In this document: one piece after another, positions 26,642 to 35,950 of the stretch
Layout of the letters: every line of letters starts with the position of its first letter
Position numbering within the stretch: position 1 is the first letter of the stretch
Assembly (NCBI RefSeq): GCF_029433445.1
Contig: NZ_JAQTIC010000001.1
Span: 62,001 to 126,000, forward strand
DNA length: 64,000 nt
Source of the DNA: Lactobacillus sp. ESL0701
GTDB lineage: Bacteria > Bacillota > Bacilli > Lactobacillales > Lactobacillaceae
Reading direction: 5' to 3'
Translations under genes and position numbers: made by a program
Notes under the pieces: model-generated
Databases searched by the model: none
Seen by the model: the letters and a program-made list of their open reading frames with translations, nothing else
What the model was told of the DNA's origin: nothing

Positions 26642-27268
26642 ATGAAAAAAGTATTTAAACTGATATTGACGGCAGTGTTAATGACTACTACCTTGTCAAT
26701 TACTGATCTAACAAGTAAAACCACAGTATCGGCACAGTCAATATTGAGTAGTAGTTTATCTAGTAAAGCTTGGACTAAAAAATTAGCTAAGGCTGGGTAT
26801 GTTTTTGAATTACCAAATAGCAGTAAGGGCGCACTTTATAAAAATACGGCAGCTAAAGGTGGCAAGCCATATACTAAAAAGGTACTTGAAAGAATTCTAA
26901 ACCAACATACGCTGTTTAAAGTAAAAAAATTAACAAAGGTTAAAAACGGAATATCAGTTGATTTGGTTTCCAAGAATGGTAAATACAAGGGTTATACAAC
27001 TTATATAAACGGAATTTATAACAAAAATTTATCTAATAAGGATTTACAGCCGCTAATTAATGTCGAACTAAGTGTGATGGAAGCTAAAGACAATAATAAG
27101 CCTACGTCAGTTTTATTAGAGCAAGTACAGACACTGGCTAGTGGATTAACCGGCAAGAATAAGCAAATAGCTGATACTTCAATTAAGCAATTAAAACAAT
27201 TTTTAAAGCATGATGATTTATCTGAAACACCAGTACTTCTAATTGGTAATATCCGAGTAACTTATTAG
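26642..27268 (+). CDS. Secreted protein of unknown function, 208 aa
   Basis: I start at MKKVFKLILTAV (26642), preceded by AAAGGG. A standard Sec signal peptide (residues 1-32, cleavage after TVSA) is followed by a ~175-residue Lys-rich domain of mixed helix and strand. There is no LPXTG, SLAP or lipobox motif, so it is probably released or held by charge. The family is not recognised. The terminator at 27281-27312 ends it. Confidence 0.7.
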   Translation: MKKVFKLILTAVLMTTTLSITDLTSKTTVSAQSILSSSLSSKAWTKKLAKAGYVFELPNSSKGALYKNTAAKGGKPYTKKVLERILNQHTLFKVKKLTKVKNGISVDLVSKNGKYKGYTTYINGIYNKNLSNKDLQPLINVELSVMEAKDNNKPTSVLLEQVQTLASGLTGKNKQIADTSIKQLKQFLKHDDLSETPVLLIGNIRVTY

Positions 27269-27280
27269 CAAATTAAATAA

Positions 27281-27313
27281 AGGGTGAGTAATTATTTTTA
27301 CTCACTCTTTTTT
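27281..27313 (+). terminator. Terminator of the 208-aa secreted protein gene
   Basis: GAGTGAGTAA-type stem (GGGTGAGTAA/TTACTCACTC) followed by T6. Confidence 0.75.
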
Positions 27314-27353
27314 GTGTTGTAAGTATACAATTAGCCCTAAGAAATAAACAGTT

Positions 27354-27710
27354 TTAGTTAAGTAACGGTACGGCATTGCCATCAAGTAGCAGCATAACCG
27401 CAACTATAATAAATTGATTAGATAATTCATGTAAAAGTTTAGAATACTTATTTTTAGTATTAGTAAGCTTAAATACGCATGCTAATATTAGTAGGATTAT
27501 GGTCAAGATAATGTCATATAAACTATTATTAAGCAGAAAAGGTTTATTAAAAAATATTATAAATATAAATTGAGTAATAAGAAGTATGGTTAATAACACA
27601 TAAGTTAAATATTCTGCATATTTTGTATAATTATTATCAGGCATGTGTTTTCTATATACAGAAATAGTTATTCCGATAATTAATAATATATAAAAAATAT
27701 AACTGTTCAT
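27354..27710 (-). CDS. Small polytopic membrane protein, 118 aa
   Basis: The peptide has about four hydrophobic helices, short polar loops (YRKHMPDNNYTK, KLTNTKNKYSK) and no recognisable motif. GGAGAAAT precedes the ATG. Base composition is very AT-rich compared with the dlt or pur genes. The function is unknown. Confidence 0.5.
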   Translation of the reverse strand: MNSYIFYILLIIGITISVYRKHMPDNNYTKYAEYLTYVLLTILLITQFIFIIFFNKPFLLNNSLYDIILTIILLILACVFKLTNTKNKYSKLLHELSNQFIIVAVMLLLDGNAVPLLN

Positions 27711-27874
27711 AAATATTTCTCCAAGATAGTTTATATGATATTAATATTATTTTTAATGGGTGCTGCTGACTTAGCTATTAATAATTCCAATAAAGTAAAT
27801 ACAAATAGTACAAAAAAATATTTTACCATTCTTATTAAAAAATAAAACTACACAGTATCAAAGGATATAGAAAA

Positions 27875-27985
27875 TTGGGATACTCACATTTATTTAAAAA
27901 GTTATCGCACTTATTTGTTAAATCAAAGCTTTGGATTAAAATGTTTAAACGTAAAAACTATAAAATAATTATTATTTTAGCTTAA
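27875..27985 (+). CDS. Possible 36-aa cationic peptide
   Basis: A TTG start lies 9 nt after AAGGA. The frame encodes a peptide with about ten Lys/Arg and alternating hydrophobic residues (LFKKLSHLFVKSKLWIKMFK within it). The composition resembles leaderless bacteriocins or membrane-active peptides, but it could equally be chance in AT-rich DNA. No transporter or immunity gene adjoins it. Confidence 0.2.
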   Translation: MGYSHLFKKLSHLFVKSKLWIKMFKRKNYKIIIILA

Positions 27986-28154
27986 GCCTTTAATTAGATT
28001 GCAAAAGTTATAGTAGCTAGATAGATGTGGTTGAAGTGAAAAATAGAAGTCTATTGGGCTTCTATTTTTGTGTTGTTTTGTATTTAGTAATATTAAGTAA
28101 GTACTTATCGTTATACCTACATTTTTATCTTCTTAATGATGAAAAAATCAGAAT
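27986..28154. other. Intergenic DNA with one terminator
   Basis: A hairpin AAATAGAAG/CTTCTATTT at 28040-28069 followed by a T-run on the plus strand could end a transcript from 27.8 kb. I see nothing else here or in 27711-27874. Confidence 0.5.
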
Positions 28155-28251
28155 ACAAAAAAGCAGTCTATAAAGACTGCTCCAGGCGCCTTGCAAGTGG
28201 TCAAACTTGCATGCACGCATTGCTTCGTACAGGACGATGCAACATTCATCT
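28155..28251 (-). ncRNA. Candidate antisense antitoxin RNA 1
   Basis: Minus-strand promoter: TTTACC (28281-28286), 17-bp spacer, TACACT (28258-28263), giving a start near 28251. The terminator is AGCAGTCT/AGACTGCT with T6 (28155-28181). The 5' end is complementary to the toxin mRNA: 28225-28250 and toxin 28351-28376 match in two 10-nt blocks separated by a 6-nt mismatched block. This lets the RNA pair in trans over the toxin start codon. An internal hairpin box (28191-28210) is conserved in RNA 2. Confidence 0.6.
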
Positions 28252-28282
28252 AGGATAAGTGTACCACGAAAATAAATTTTGG

Positions 28283-28500
28283 TAAAATGATACTGCACGC
28301 CTTGCGCGCATCCTGAGAAGTCTAGTCAGCTTCTCTTAAGGAGGTGATTATCGTGCAGGATATGTTAACATTCATCATGTTTTACCTTGTCTTAACTAAG
28401 ACAGAGCAGATATTAAGTGACATTATTGTCATACTTGATAAATTGCTCAAGTAAAACAGCAAAGCAGCCCAAAAAATCTTGGGCTGTTTTTGTATAAAAT
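28283..28500 (+). promoter_or_regulatory. Toxin transcript: promoter, 5' hairpin and terminator
   Basis: An extended -10 (TGG-TAAAAT, 28283-28288) overlaps the divergent -35 of antisense RNA 1. The leader holds GAGAAG/CTTCTC (28315-28335) just before GGAGG, which could hide the ribosome site. CAGCCCAA/TTGGGCTG followed by T5 (28465-28493) ends the message. Confidence 0.5.
28353..28454 (+). CDS. Candidate type I toxin peptide, 33 aa
   Basis: GTG start after AAGGAGGTGATTATC. The peptide reads MQDMLTFIMFYLVL, then TKTEQILSDIIVILDKLLK: a hydrophobic membrane helix and an amphipathic charged tail. This is the size and design of Fst/TxpA/holin-like type I toxins of Firmicutes, though the Fst PxxxG-type motif is absent. 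Flanking homologous minus-strand RNA genes and start-codon complementarity support a toxin-antitoxin reading. Toxicity is inferred. Confidence 0.6.
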   Translation: MQDMLTFIMFYLVLTKTEQILSDIIVILDKLLK

Positions 28501-28504
28501 TTCA

Positions 28505-28600
28505 AAACAAAAAAGCGATCCCATTAGGACCGCTATCATATGTTGCAAGCGACCAAACTTGCGGCACGTGATGTGAACGTACAGAACATATCACTTTAGT
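28505..28600 (-). ncRNA. Candidate antisense RNA 2, related to RNA 1
   Basis: A minus-strand TATACT box (28607-28612) precedes a ~95-nt RNA. Its terminator stem pairs AGCGGUCC with GGAUCGCU through a G-U pair only on the minus strand, which supports that direction. It shares with RNA 1 a 20-nt hairpin box (28543-28562) and the CGTACAG block, but lacks complementarity to the rest of the toxin start. It may control a related toxin elsewhere. Confidence 0.45.
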
Positions 28601-28634
28601 AAGTTAAGTATACTTAATTTGGCAAAACAAAAAT

Positions 28635-29306
28635 TTAGTTGACAGGCATGGTGTCTTCAACACGTCCATTGACAGGTTTTGTAGCGTTTAATAAAGCCTG
28701 TTGTTGTGTAGTTAGATACCAAACAGCTTCTTTAACCTCAGTAATGCTTACTGAAGTTGAAGAATTGACAGCTTTAGCCTGTTTTAAAGCTTCATCATAT
28801 TGAGCTTTATAGGTATTTACGTAGTCTTCATTTTTATAGTTAGAACTAGCTGTAATTGTTTTTTCTTGATCAATTAATTTTTGTAGATCTTGTTTGTCAG
28901 CTGCTGTTGCAATTCTAGCGTCTGCTTGAGCTTCTTCCGGAGTATTAGCTGGTGTTAATTGTGGACCTGACAAGTAAATTGTATCAGCTGCTTTAATATA
29001 AAACAGTTGATTTTGAATTGCATTTTCGTAATTAATAGATTCTTCAGGAGAGTAATAATTTAAGCGATAAAATAATTCAGCTTTATTGTCCTTAGGTACC
29101 CAAACATAAACTTCTCTAATTACGGGAAGATTTTCATTTTTTGTAAGTGTAATGTTTTTATTAGTAATTTCCGGTTTAAGAATCGATGAAATACTATAAG
29201 CATTACTATTTTGTTTTAAACCAACATAAGTATGCATCGTGTAAGTAGCTAATTTTTGTCTTAGTTTAATTTTTGCATGTATCATATTTTTGATCGCAGG
29301 CATCAT
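28635..29306 (-). CDS. FIVAR-like surface protein fragment
   Basis: 223 residues without signal peptide or anchor. The middle resembles extracellular wall proteins; residues ~150-205 (NYKNEDYVNTYKAQYDEALK and after) look like a FIVAR/GA-type three-helix module found in large Lactobacillus adhesins. The N-terminus (MMPAIKNMIHAKIK) has no ribosome binding site worth noting and the sequence ends abruptly (DTMPVN). It is most likely a broken adhesin gene that lost its 5' part next to the degraded repeat at 29321. Confidence 0.5.
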   Translation of the reverse strand: MMPAIKNMIHAKIKLRQKLATYTMHTYVGLKQNSNAYSISSILKPEITNKNITLTKNENLPVIREVYVWVPKDNKAELFYRLNYYSPEESINYENAIQNQLFYIKAADTIYLSGPQLTPANTPEEAQADARIATAADKQDLQKLIDQEKTITASSNYKNEDYVNTYKAQYDEALKQAKAVNSSTSVSITEVKEAVWYLTTQQQALLNATKPVNGRVEDTMPVN

Positions 29307-29320
29307 GCTTGGTCTGTCCT

Positions 29321-29410
29321 AGAAAAAATAAATTTGGTGCAGTATTTTTTGATAGTGGTCGGCATATTGCTTGTACTGCCATTTGCGATGTTTTGGTTTA
29401 GGGGTTGTTA
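29321..29410 (+). pseudogene. Degraded copy of the 52-aa membrane protein gene
   Basis: AAAAATAAATTTGG and the following bases match 26401-26499. The frame reads YFLIVVGILLVLPFAMFWFRGC, against FFLIIGILFLGVPVAIFWFRAC-type residues in the intact copy. The 5' half is missing. Confidence 0.6.
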
Positions 29411-29430
29411 AAATAGATATATGGAATGTG

Positions 29431-29473
29431 AAAAAATAGGACTAGTACCGATAAAATATCGGGAGCTAGTCCT
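29431..29473 (-). terminator. Terminator of the SLAP protein gene
   Basis: AGGACTAG...CCGAT/ATCGG...CTAGTCCT long stem, with a T-run on the minus strand. Confidence 0.75.
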
Positions 29474-29527
29474 AAGTTGAAATTTAATAATCTGCTTTAA
29501 GCTTACTATTTAGATTTTGGAGTCTTA

Positions 29528-30649
29528 TTAAAATGATGAAGAATAATGCATATCTGGGAATTTATGATGAGCATATTTCTTACTTAACGATTTTGAAGTA
29601 AAATCTTGTCTATTAACTTTTCCAGTATGGTTTGCTCTGAATAATACTAAAATTTTATGACCATCAATATTCTCATAGTGGCAAGTCTGTGCTGAAAAGT
29701 TTTTGTCACTTGGCTTGGTATAGGCACCTGTTGTCATCATCCATTTAAATCCATACATATGTTTCCACTTAGCTTGGAGACAATGACTTATAATATTTTC
29801 CTCCCCATCAAGAAATTGCTTATCTTGCCAAGTAAGAGATTTTTGCCAAGGGTATTTGTTGGTTCCTTTAACTTTCCCTATTATATAAAATCCACCGTAG
29901 GTTATTTCGTTTTGATTATAGGCATACTTTAAGAGTTTAATGCTCTTTTTACCGTTATTAAACCACTGCCTTCTCCAGCTTTTGGGAACAGTAAAGTGTT
30001 TAACGATTCCATGCTTATCACCAATTAGCGCGTGTTTCTTAGCTTTAGCGTTTTTCTTTTTCGGCTTTGAGCTAATTGTGGATGGCTTAACGAATTCATC
30101 ACTTAACTTGCTAGTATCAGAGTTGTTTTTTGTCTTTGAAGATACAAGTTCAACATTAGACATTGGGACGTATTCACCATCACCAATATAGATATAATCT
30201 GTACTGTTGATGTTACTGATGCTGAATGCTACAACTTTAATGCCTTTATAGAAAGTATTTCTTTTGCTGATTGGGCTCCCTGATGCATTACAAATTGGAG
30301 TGTCATCATTTTTAACAACATAGGTTCCAATTGGAGTTAACTGCACTAAGTCATCTAAGCGTAAAAAATTATTATCTCCAATTTTTAAATACTTATTACC
30401 TTTGATGGTAGAAATAGTAAATGCTCCAGAATTATCACTAGCTACAGGATATTCATCGGTTTTTAAAACGTGACCATTTGGGATAGCATTACCATTAGCA
30501 TCATATACCTGTCCACTAATTGGAGAATAGTAAGTGTATTCCTTTTTAGTGGCTTGAACATTTTGTGTTGTAATTACTGATATAATCCCTACACTACTTG
30601 TAGCTAGAGTGATTGCTGTTAGTAATGTTAGTAGTTTTTTTCTTTTCAT
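29528..30649 (-). CDS. Secreted S-layer-associated (SLAP domain) protein with C-terminal lipocalin-like region
   Basis: 373 residues. A Sec signal peptide (1-33, cleavage after VQA) is followed by two SLAP repeats (~43-105 and ~108-170), recognisable by GQVYDANGNAIPNG and PICNASGSPIS blocks that attach proteins to lactobacillar wall polymers. A Lys/Ser linker leads to a C-terminal domain starting FTVPKSWRRQW and ending in KYAHHKFPDMHY. That domain is clearly related to the whole mature protein at 56879-57472. It is probably a cell-surface protein that binds or handles a small ligand; this is inference. Confidence 0.82.
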   Translation of the reverse strand: MKRKKLLTLLTAITLATSSVGIISVITTQNVQATKKEYTYYSPISGQVYDANGNAIPNGHVLKTDEYPVASDNSGAFTISTIKGNKYLKIGDNNFLRLDDLVQLTPIGTYVVKNDDTPICNASGSPISKRNTFYKGIKVVAFSISNINSTDYIYIGDGEYVPMSNVELVSSKTKNNSDTSKLSDEFVKPSTISSKPKKKNAKAKKHALIGDKHGIVKHFTVPKSWRRQWFNNGKKSIKLLKYAYNQNEITYGGFYIIGKVKGTNKYPWQKSLTWQDKQFLDGEENIISHCLQAKWKHMYGFKWMMTTGAYTKPSDKNFSAQTCHYENIDGHKILVLFRANHTGKVNRQDFTSKSLSKKYAHHKFPDMHYSSSF

Positions 30650-30827
30650 TTTTATCTCCTCTACGTGATTTGTACAAAGATATTATATTATACTTTTTTG
30701 AAAATTCAACAAGGTAGTTACGCATACTATTTGTTGTATTTTTTATCACATTTATTTATCGTATTGGCTGTTGTAAACCAACAGTATCAATAAATATTAA
30801 CGCTAAATATAAAAATAAACGACAACA

Positions 30828-31010
30828 CAAAATTGAATATCAATAGTGAACATGCTAAAATATAGCTGTGAATAAAAAGAAGTCCTACTACTAATAGGAC
30901 CTCTTAAACACAAGCTTCCGCCTTCAAAGAGCGGTGGTCGAATTATAGTTTAGCTAAAAGGCTATCCCATAACTGTCCAAAGTTATTAAGTGGGACAGTC
31001 TTTTTTGTTG
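30828..31010 (+). ncRNA. Candidate RNA locus with overlapping opposite transcripts
   Basis: Plus strand: TTGAAT, 17 bp, TAAAAT with extended TGC (about 30830-30858), then no ORF longer than 8 codons, then a terminator ACTGTCC/GGGACAGT with T6 (30978-31008). Minus strand: a TATAAT box near 30943-30948 and terminator GTCCTATT/AGTAGGAC followed by TTCTTTTTATT (30878-30905). The arrangement recalls a type I toxin-antitoxin locus without an evident toxin. Confidence 0.4.
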
Positions 31011-31119
31011 CGCTTATTTGTCGTGGTTGTTGCTGTTGATGTAAGACAATAGTAATAACTTATTTAAAAAGTATTTGCTATGGGATTGGTTTCATAATTT
31101 ATAATATTAATATGCAAAT

Positions 31120-32052
31120 TTAGCGGTTAACGAATTTAGCATTAATGCTAATATGCTCAGACTTTTTCTCAATAAAATGCTGAAATATTTCTTCACCATA
31201 TTTTTCTGGATAAGTATCAATTGAGGGAAAACTCATAATTTTACTAATAAGGGTATTATCTTGACCGACAACTAAAGGTGGTTGGAGTCCTTCCTTTTGA
31301 TAAGCGTGAATAATTCCAGCAGCAATTTCATCACCATTAGCAAAAATACCATTAATTTGCGGAAAATTCATAAAATATTTTCCGGCATTAATACCATCTT
31401 GGTAGGTCGCGCAATTTTCAAAAACATGGTTTAATTTCAAGGTTGGGAAATATTGTTTGGTAATTTGAAATAATAGCTTAGTAGTACTGCTCTTGTGTTT
31501 ATTTTGTGCACTAGTTAGACCGATATGTTTAAGCCCTTTTTGAGTAAAATACTTAAATAATTCTTTGAAAGCTTGACTGCGGTCAATGTAGATACAAGAA
31601 ATATTATTAAAATCAATTTTTTCGCAAAAAATCACGGAGCCATACCTAATGTAAGGCAAAATGTCGCTCATTTTATTAGCTTTAGAAGTAACAATTAGGC
31701 CATCGTACAATTTTGAAGCAAGTTCTTCAAAATAATTCATTTCGGTTTTACTATTGTAGTAAGTTGGCAAGATAGATATTTTGTAATTATGCTTAATAGC
31801 ATCTTGGCAAATTCCGGCTGTTACTTTTTCAAAATAGGGTTCATCAAGATAGGGAACAATCACACCTAAACTGTTTGTTTTTTTCTTGTTTAGATCTTGA
31901 GCTATTCGATTAGGATGATAACCTGTTTTTTGAATCACGGCTTGAATTTTCTGCCGTTTATCTAAGGAGACATAGGGATGATGATTAAGTACCCGGGATA
32001 CTGTTGAAACAGAGCATCCAGATAATTCGGCTATTTCTTTAATGGTTGTCAT
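31120..32052 (-). CDS. LacI family transcriptional regulator
   Basis: 310 residues. The N-terminal helix-turn-helix is canonical (TIKEIAELSGCSVSTVSRVLNHHPYVS, with hinge NRIAQDLNKKKTNSLGVIVP), followed by a periplasmic-binding-protein fold ligand domain. The effector is unknown. It is divergent from the DUF218 gene at 32148, separated by 95 bp, but no sugar genes are adjacent, so the regulon may be distant or the gene autoregulated. Confidence 0.9.
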   Translation of the reverse strand: MTTIKEIAELSGCSVSTVSRVLNHHPYVSLDKRQKIQAVIQKTGYHPNRIAQDLNKKKTNSLGVIVPYLDEPYFEKVTAGICQDAIKHNYKISILPTYYNSKTEMNYFEELASKLYDGLIVTSKANKMSDILPYIRYGSVIFCEKIDFNNISCIYIDRSQAFKELFKYFTQKGLKHIGLTSAQNKHKSSTTKLLFQITKQYFPTLKLNHVFENCATYQDGINAGKYFMNFPQINGIFANGDEIAAGIIHAYQKEGLQPPLVVGQDNTLISKIMSFPSIDTYPEKYGEEIFQHFIEKKSEHISINAKFVNR

Positions 32053-32147
32053 TACTTTTCCTTTTATTTTGTGATTTTAACTAAATAATACTATATGGGA
32101 TCGATACCAGGTCAAAAAATTATTAAATAGAAAGAATTAGTTTTGGA

Positions 32148-33128
32148 ATGAATACAAAAAAACAGATAGATAAGCTCCTTGTGAAGGCTAAAGATTGTTA
32201 TTTACACGGTAATGCGCTAGAGAAAAATGAAAAAACTTTTTTTAAGGGTGTAAGTATCAATGGGGATCAAGATACTTTAGAAGCAATTTTTAAAGAATTA
32301 TGTCAACTTGACCCTACTAATATGGATTATCAACTTGATCTTGCTGCAACTTTAATTACTAATAATAAACTTGAAGAATCTTTAGGATTATTGCAGAATA
32401 TCTTGCAGAAGGCACCAATTGATTATAGTATATTAATGACTTGCTATGTTTATTTATGGTTAATTTCAGGCGAATTTTCTGCTGATCTTCTTAAGGAATT
32501 AATGTCTTTAGATAAAAAACGCACAGAAAAATTTATACAAGATTTTGTTAATTTGGAAAAAATAAGGCAAAAAAAGGTAAATACTGAAATTAAAAACTAT
32601 GAGAATGGACATCTATTTGTTTTACTTGGTTATGATTTACAAAAAGATGGCAGTATTCCCCCAATATTATACCAACGGCTAGAGTTAGCACTACAATTGC
32701 TAATTAAAAATCCATATTCTGATATTATTGTTTCAGGCGGTATTCCCGAAAATTATCGAACGGAAGCCGACATGATGGAGAAATGGTTAATTAATCGGGG
32801 AATAGCTCCTGAGCGGATTTTTAAGGAAAACAAATCAATTAATACGATTGAAAATGCCTTATTTTCAGTACAGCAAGCTTGTAAAATAACTTTTAGCAAA
32901 AAAATAACGTTAATTAGCTCGGTTAGTCATCTTCGCAGAGCGCAAATCTTATTTATGATTGCAGACAGGATAATTAATACCAAAGATAAAATAAAAGTAA
33001 TTGATATTGTTGGAACTGTAGATGCTCCTGAACTAGTAAGTCATTCTAGTAAAGAAGAGCAGATAGTGATGTATCGCGATGTTTTACGAATAAATGGTCT
33101 TTGGCTGTATCCAAATTTAATAAGATAG
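32148..33128 (+). CDS. DUF218 (YdcF-like) protein with TPR-like N-terminus
   Basis: 326 residues and soluble. Residues ~60-120 show helical repeat character (LDPTNMDYQLDLAATLI; KLEESLGLLQNILQKAP) like tetratricopeptides. The C-terminal DUF218 domain has LLGYDLQKDGSIPP, VSGGIPENY, EADMMEKWL and ENKSINTIENA. Unlike the YdcF relative at 1696-2787 it has no membrane segment. The ribosome site is weak (TTGGA). Its role is unknown. Confidence 0.8.
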   Translation: MNTKKQIDKLLVKAKDCYLHGNALEKNEKTFFKGVSINGDQDTLEAIFKELCQLDPTNMDYQLDLAATLITNNKLEESLGLLQNILQKAPIDYSILMTCYVYLWLISGEFSADLLKELMSLDKKRTEKFIQDFVNLEKIRQKKVNTEIKNYENGHLFVLLGYDLQKDGSIPPILYQRLELALQLLIKNPYSDIIVSGGIPENYRTEADMMEKWLINRGIAPERIFKENKSINTIENALFSVQQACKITFSKKITLISSVSHLRRAQILFMIADRIINTKDKIKVIDIVGTVDAPELVSHSSKEEQIVMYRDVLRINGLWLYPNLIR

Positions 33129-33239
33129 GTAACAATTAATGCTTTGAATCACATCAAGAGAAATACATAAAATAACAAAAAAGCTAGAAATTACGTAAAA
33201 CTTTGTAACTTCTAGCTTTTTTAATTGAATTATATTTAT

Positions 33240-33312
33240 GCGCCCTGAAGGATTTGAACCTTCAACCTTCTGATTCGTAGTCAGACACTCTATCCAGTTG
33301 CGCTAAGGGCGC
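33240..33312 (-). tRNA. tRNA-Arg (ACG)
   Basis: 73 nt on the minus strand. The acceptor stem GCGCCCT pairs with AGGGCGC, the anticodon arm is CTGACTACGAATCAG with anticodon ACG, and the T-arm is AAGGTTCAAATCCTT. CCA is not encoded. ACG is expected to be edited to ICG to read CGU/CGC/CGA. Confidence 0.97.
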
Positions 33313-33469
33313 GACAACTTCCTAAGTATAGCATAGATATATCATTCTTGGAAAATAAAAAATCTCAGTACTGACTACCTAACAATACTGAGATAATTAC
33401 CATTCTATCGAAAATATTATGCCATTGCTACTTTAAATTGCTATTTTACTTAGAAAGTTGAATGATAGA
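33313..33469. other. Intergenic region downstream of guaC
   Basis: Contains TCTCAGTATTGTTAGGTAG-type inverted bases around 33362-33393 (CTCAGTA/TACTGAG with CTGAC loop segments), a plausible weak terminator for guaC. Nothing else is visible. Confidence 0.35.
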
Positions 33470-34462
33470 CTATTTGTCACCACTTAGGATATTACTTTTA
33501 ACGATTACATAGTCAACTAACTTGATAGAATTGAGCGTTTTACCGCCAGCATAAGAAATTGCGGATTGTAAATCTTCTTGCATCTCAGTTAAAGTATTGC
33601 CAATTGAACCACGGAAGGGCACGAGCATTTGCTTGCCTTCAACATTACGGTAGGCTCCTTTTTGAACTTCTGATGCTGATCCCCAATATTGCTTGTAGGT
33701 CTTGTCATTAATTTTAATAATATTACCTGGAGATTCTTGGTGCCCAGCTAACATTGATCCAATCATTACCATACTTGCCCCGAAGCGAACGGACTTGGCA
33801 ATGTCGCCGTTATGACGAATACCGCCATCGGCAATGATTGGTTTACTGGCAACTTTACTGCACATTCTGAGAGCCGCCAATTGCCAACCACCGGTACCAA
33901 AGCCGGTCTTAAGTTTAGTAATACATGCACGGCCGGGACCAACACCGACTTTAGTTGCATCGGCGCCAGCATTTTCTAACTCGCGAACAGCTTCGGGAGT
34001 GGCAATGTTACCAGCAGTCAAAAATGCATCTGGTATTTTGTCTTTAATGTACTTAATCATTTTGATGACATATATGGAATGACCGTGAGCAACATCAATT
34101 GTAATGTATTCGGGAATAACATTTTCTTTAACAAGTAAATCGATAAAATCGTATTCACTATCTTTAATACCAACAGAAATTGAGGCAAAAAGTCCTTGTT
34201 CATGCATCATTTTGATGAAATTAATTCTTTTCTCCGGCTGAAAGCGGTGCATGACATAGTAATAGTCATTTTTCGCAAGCCAGATAGCCAATTTTTCATT
34301 AATTACGCTTTCCATGTTAGCGGGAACGACTGGTATCTTAAATGTTCGGTTTCCGAACTTAACGCTAGTATCAGCGTCATGCCGGCTTTTAATGATTCCC
34401 TTGTTAGGTACAAGTTGAATATCATCGTAGTCAAAGGCTTCCATGCTAAAGTAGTTACTCAT
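33470..34462 (-). CDS. guaC: GMP reductase
   Basis: 330 residues. It reduces GMP to IMP with NADPH, releasing ammonia. IMPDH/GMPR barrel motifs: [10 protein letters not shown], a [11 protein letters not shown] catalytic loop with the nucleophilic Cys, [12 protein letters not shown], and the [14 protein letters not shown] flap. The CBS domains of IMP dehydrogenase are absent, which separates it from GuaB. It is divergent from purA, and together the enzymes route guanine nucleotides to AMP. AGGAG precedes the ATG. Confidence 0.94.
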   Translation of the reverse strand: MSNYFSMEAFDYDDIQLVPNKGIIKSRHDADTSVKFGNRTFKIPVVPANMESVINEKLAIWLAKNDYYYVMHRFQPEKRINFIKMMHEQGLFASISVGIKDSEYDFIDLLVKENVIPEYITIDVAHGHSIYVIKMIKYIKDKIPDAFLTAGNIATPEAVRELENAGADATKVGVGPGRACITKLKTGFGTGGWQLAALRMCSKVASKPIIADGGIRHNGDIAKSVRFGASMVMIGSMLAGHQESPGNIIKINDKTYKQYWGSASEVQKGAYRNVEGKQMLVPFRGSIGNTLTEMQEDLQSAISYAGGKTLNSIKLVDYVIVKSNILSGDK

Positions 34463-34505
34463 AATTCAATCGACTCCTAATTCCTTATCTGTCTGAACGA
34501 GAGTA

Positions 34506-34534
34506 ACTATAATCAATTTATTAAAATTTGTCAA
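34506..34534 (-). promoter_or_regulatory. guaC promoter
   Basis: Minus strand TTGACA (34529-34534), 17-bp spacer, TATAGT (34506-34511). Confidence 0.8.
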
Positions 34535-34537
34535 CAT

Positions 34538-34584
34538 AAAAATCGAACTATTAAAATTAATATCGCAAAAATAATTCGCATTTT
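34538..34584. promoter_or_regulatory. PurBox pair (PurR) between guaC and purA
   Basis: AAAAATCGAACTATT (34538-34552) and, inverted, AATAATTCGCATTTT (34570-34584) are 17 bp apart. Both match the PurBox core CGAAC/CGAAT with A/T flanks of the B. subtilis-type PurR operator, and the 16-17-bp spacing is the usual one. The pair lies exactly between the two divergent -35 boxes, so control of both genes by PRPP-sensing PurR is likely. Confidence 0.65.
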
Positions 34585-34587
34585 AAT

Positions 34588-34616
34588 TTGACTAACAGCT
34601 TATAAATTGCTAGACT
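34588..34616 (+). promoter_or_regulatory. purA promoter
   Basis: TTGACT (34588-34593), 17-bp spacer, TAGACT (34611-34616). Confidence 0.75.
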
Positions 34617-34627
34617 AAATTTTGTGA

Positions 34628-35947
<1,320 letters not shown>

Positions 35948-35950
35948 ATA

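Noticed and set aside
27766-27846. 29-codon frame MGAADLAINNSNK in AT-rich DNA
   Set aside because: No ribosome binding site and low-complexity content.
33406-33415. 10-nt match to the seed end of the 32-nt mini-array spacer
   Set aside because: One such match is close to chance for an AT-rich 10-mer in 128 kb of strands, the matching stops after 10 nt, and the site is not in a promoter.
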